Assembly (NCBI GenBank): GCA_910579535.1
Contig: CAJTUR010000049.1
Coordinates: 1 to 5,415, forward strand
Direction: 5' to 3'
DNA from: an uncultured Bacilli bacterium
GTDB lineage: Bacteria > Bacillota_I > Bacilli_A > RF39 > UBA660
Length of the DNA: 5,415 bases
Every line of letters starts with the position of its first letter. The first letter of the stretch is position 1. Below are positions 5,364-5,415 of this stretch, piece by piece. A model generated the notes under the pieces. That model was not told where the DNA came from. It saw only the letters and a program-made list of their open reading frames with translations, and made no database searches. The position numbers and the translations under genes are program-made.

Positions 5364-5415
5364 GGCTCTAGATAATTTAGTGGGGACTTAAAATTAAAGA
5401 TTTCTAAGTAAATAA
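5364..5415. mobile_element. Possible ISL3-type insertion-sequence end (partial)
   Basis: Directly after the terminator stem the plus strand reads GGCTCTAGAT, AATT and TAGTGGGG. This resembles, from memory, the terminal inverted repeats of ISL3-family elements, which start with GG(C/T)TCT and carry TAGTGGG about 15 bases in. No transposase is visible and the other end lies outside the window. The minus strand is open for about 22 codons here, ending in a TAG at 5348-5350, but that short frame has no recognisable content. Confidence 0.3.

Noticed and set aside
1..5385. The motif AGTGGGG at both ends of the window (1-7 and 5379-5385)
   Set aside because: The bases after the two copies differ completely, and both copies point the same way, so they do not look like paired ends of one element. 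A 7-base match in 5.4 kb can be chance.
1..5415. CRISPR array
   Set aside because: No regularly spaced direct repeats are present on either strand.
5348..5415. C-terminal end of an upstream minus-strand gene
   Set aside because: The frame is open for only about 22 codons, its stop falls inside the terminator stem, and the peptide has no recognisable motif. An open run of this length is not rare by chance.

Overview
The window is AT-rich DNA that looks like a low-GC Bacillota relative. Shine-Dalgarno sites are strong, GTG and TTG starts occur, and the tRNA gene encodes its own CCA end. Tryptophan is read from TGG in the intact genes and TAA/TAG are the stops, so nothing suggests the TGA=Trp code of Mycoplasma. 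I cannot name the species. Every intact gene is on the minus strand.

Right half (about 1600-5300): a four-gene minus-strand cluster, read from right to left. First comes a small YokE-like PH-domain protein (4874-5290). One base later follows a single-pass membrane-anchored extracellular protein (3769-4872), then a three-LysM protein without a signal peptide (3271-3723), then a five-helix membrane protein with a large extracellular beta-rich domain (1601-3214). A good promoter lies before the first gene. A second possible promoter, carrying a run of ten T in its spacer, lies before the last gene. The set looks like a cell-envelope module, but only the PH and LysM parts can be assigned to families, so its function is open.

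Left half (1-1600): a compact tRNA-Cys unit with its own promoter and terminator (51-210), then about 1.3 kb of decayed accessory DNA. This holds the N-terminal remnant of an IS30-family transposase (plus strand, 238-676), a broken two-HTH XRE regulator (minus strand, 681-1073), a stretch with an operator-like palindrome, and one intact small XRE regulator (1243-1473). It reads as the eroded remains of a mobile element or prophage regulatory region. The tRNA 3' end points away from it, so it is not in the usual tRNA-integration position.

Edges: the left edge holds a perfect 11-bp inverted repeat (18-46) with no T-tract. The right edge holds an intrinsic terminator for an upstream minus-strand gene, followed by a sequence resembling an ISL3-type insertion-sequence end (5364 onward). 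Both lie at the window boundary and cannot be completed here.
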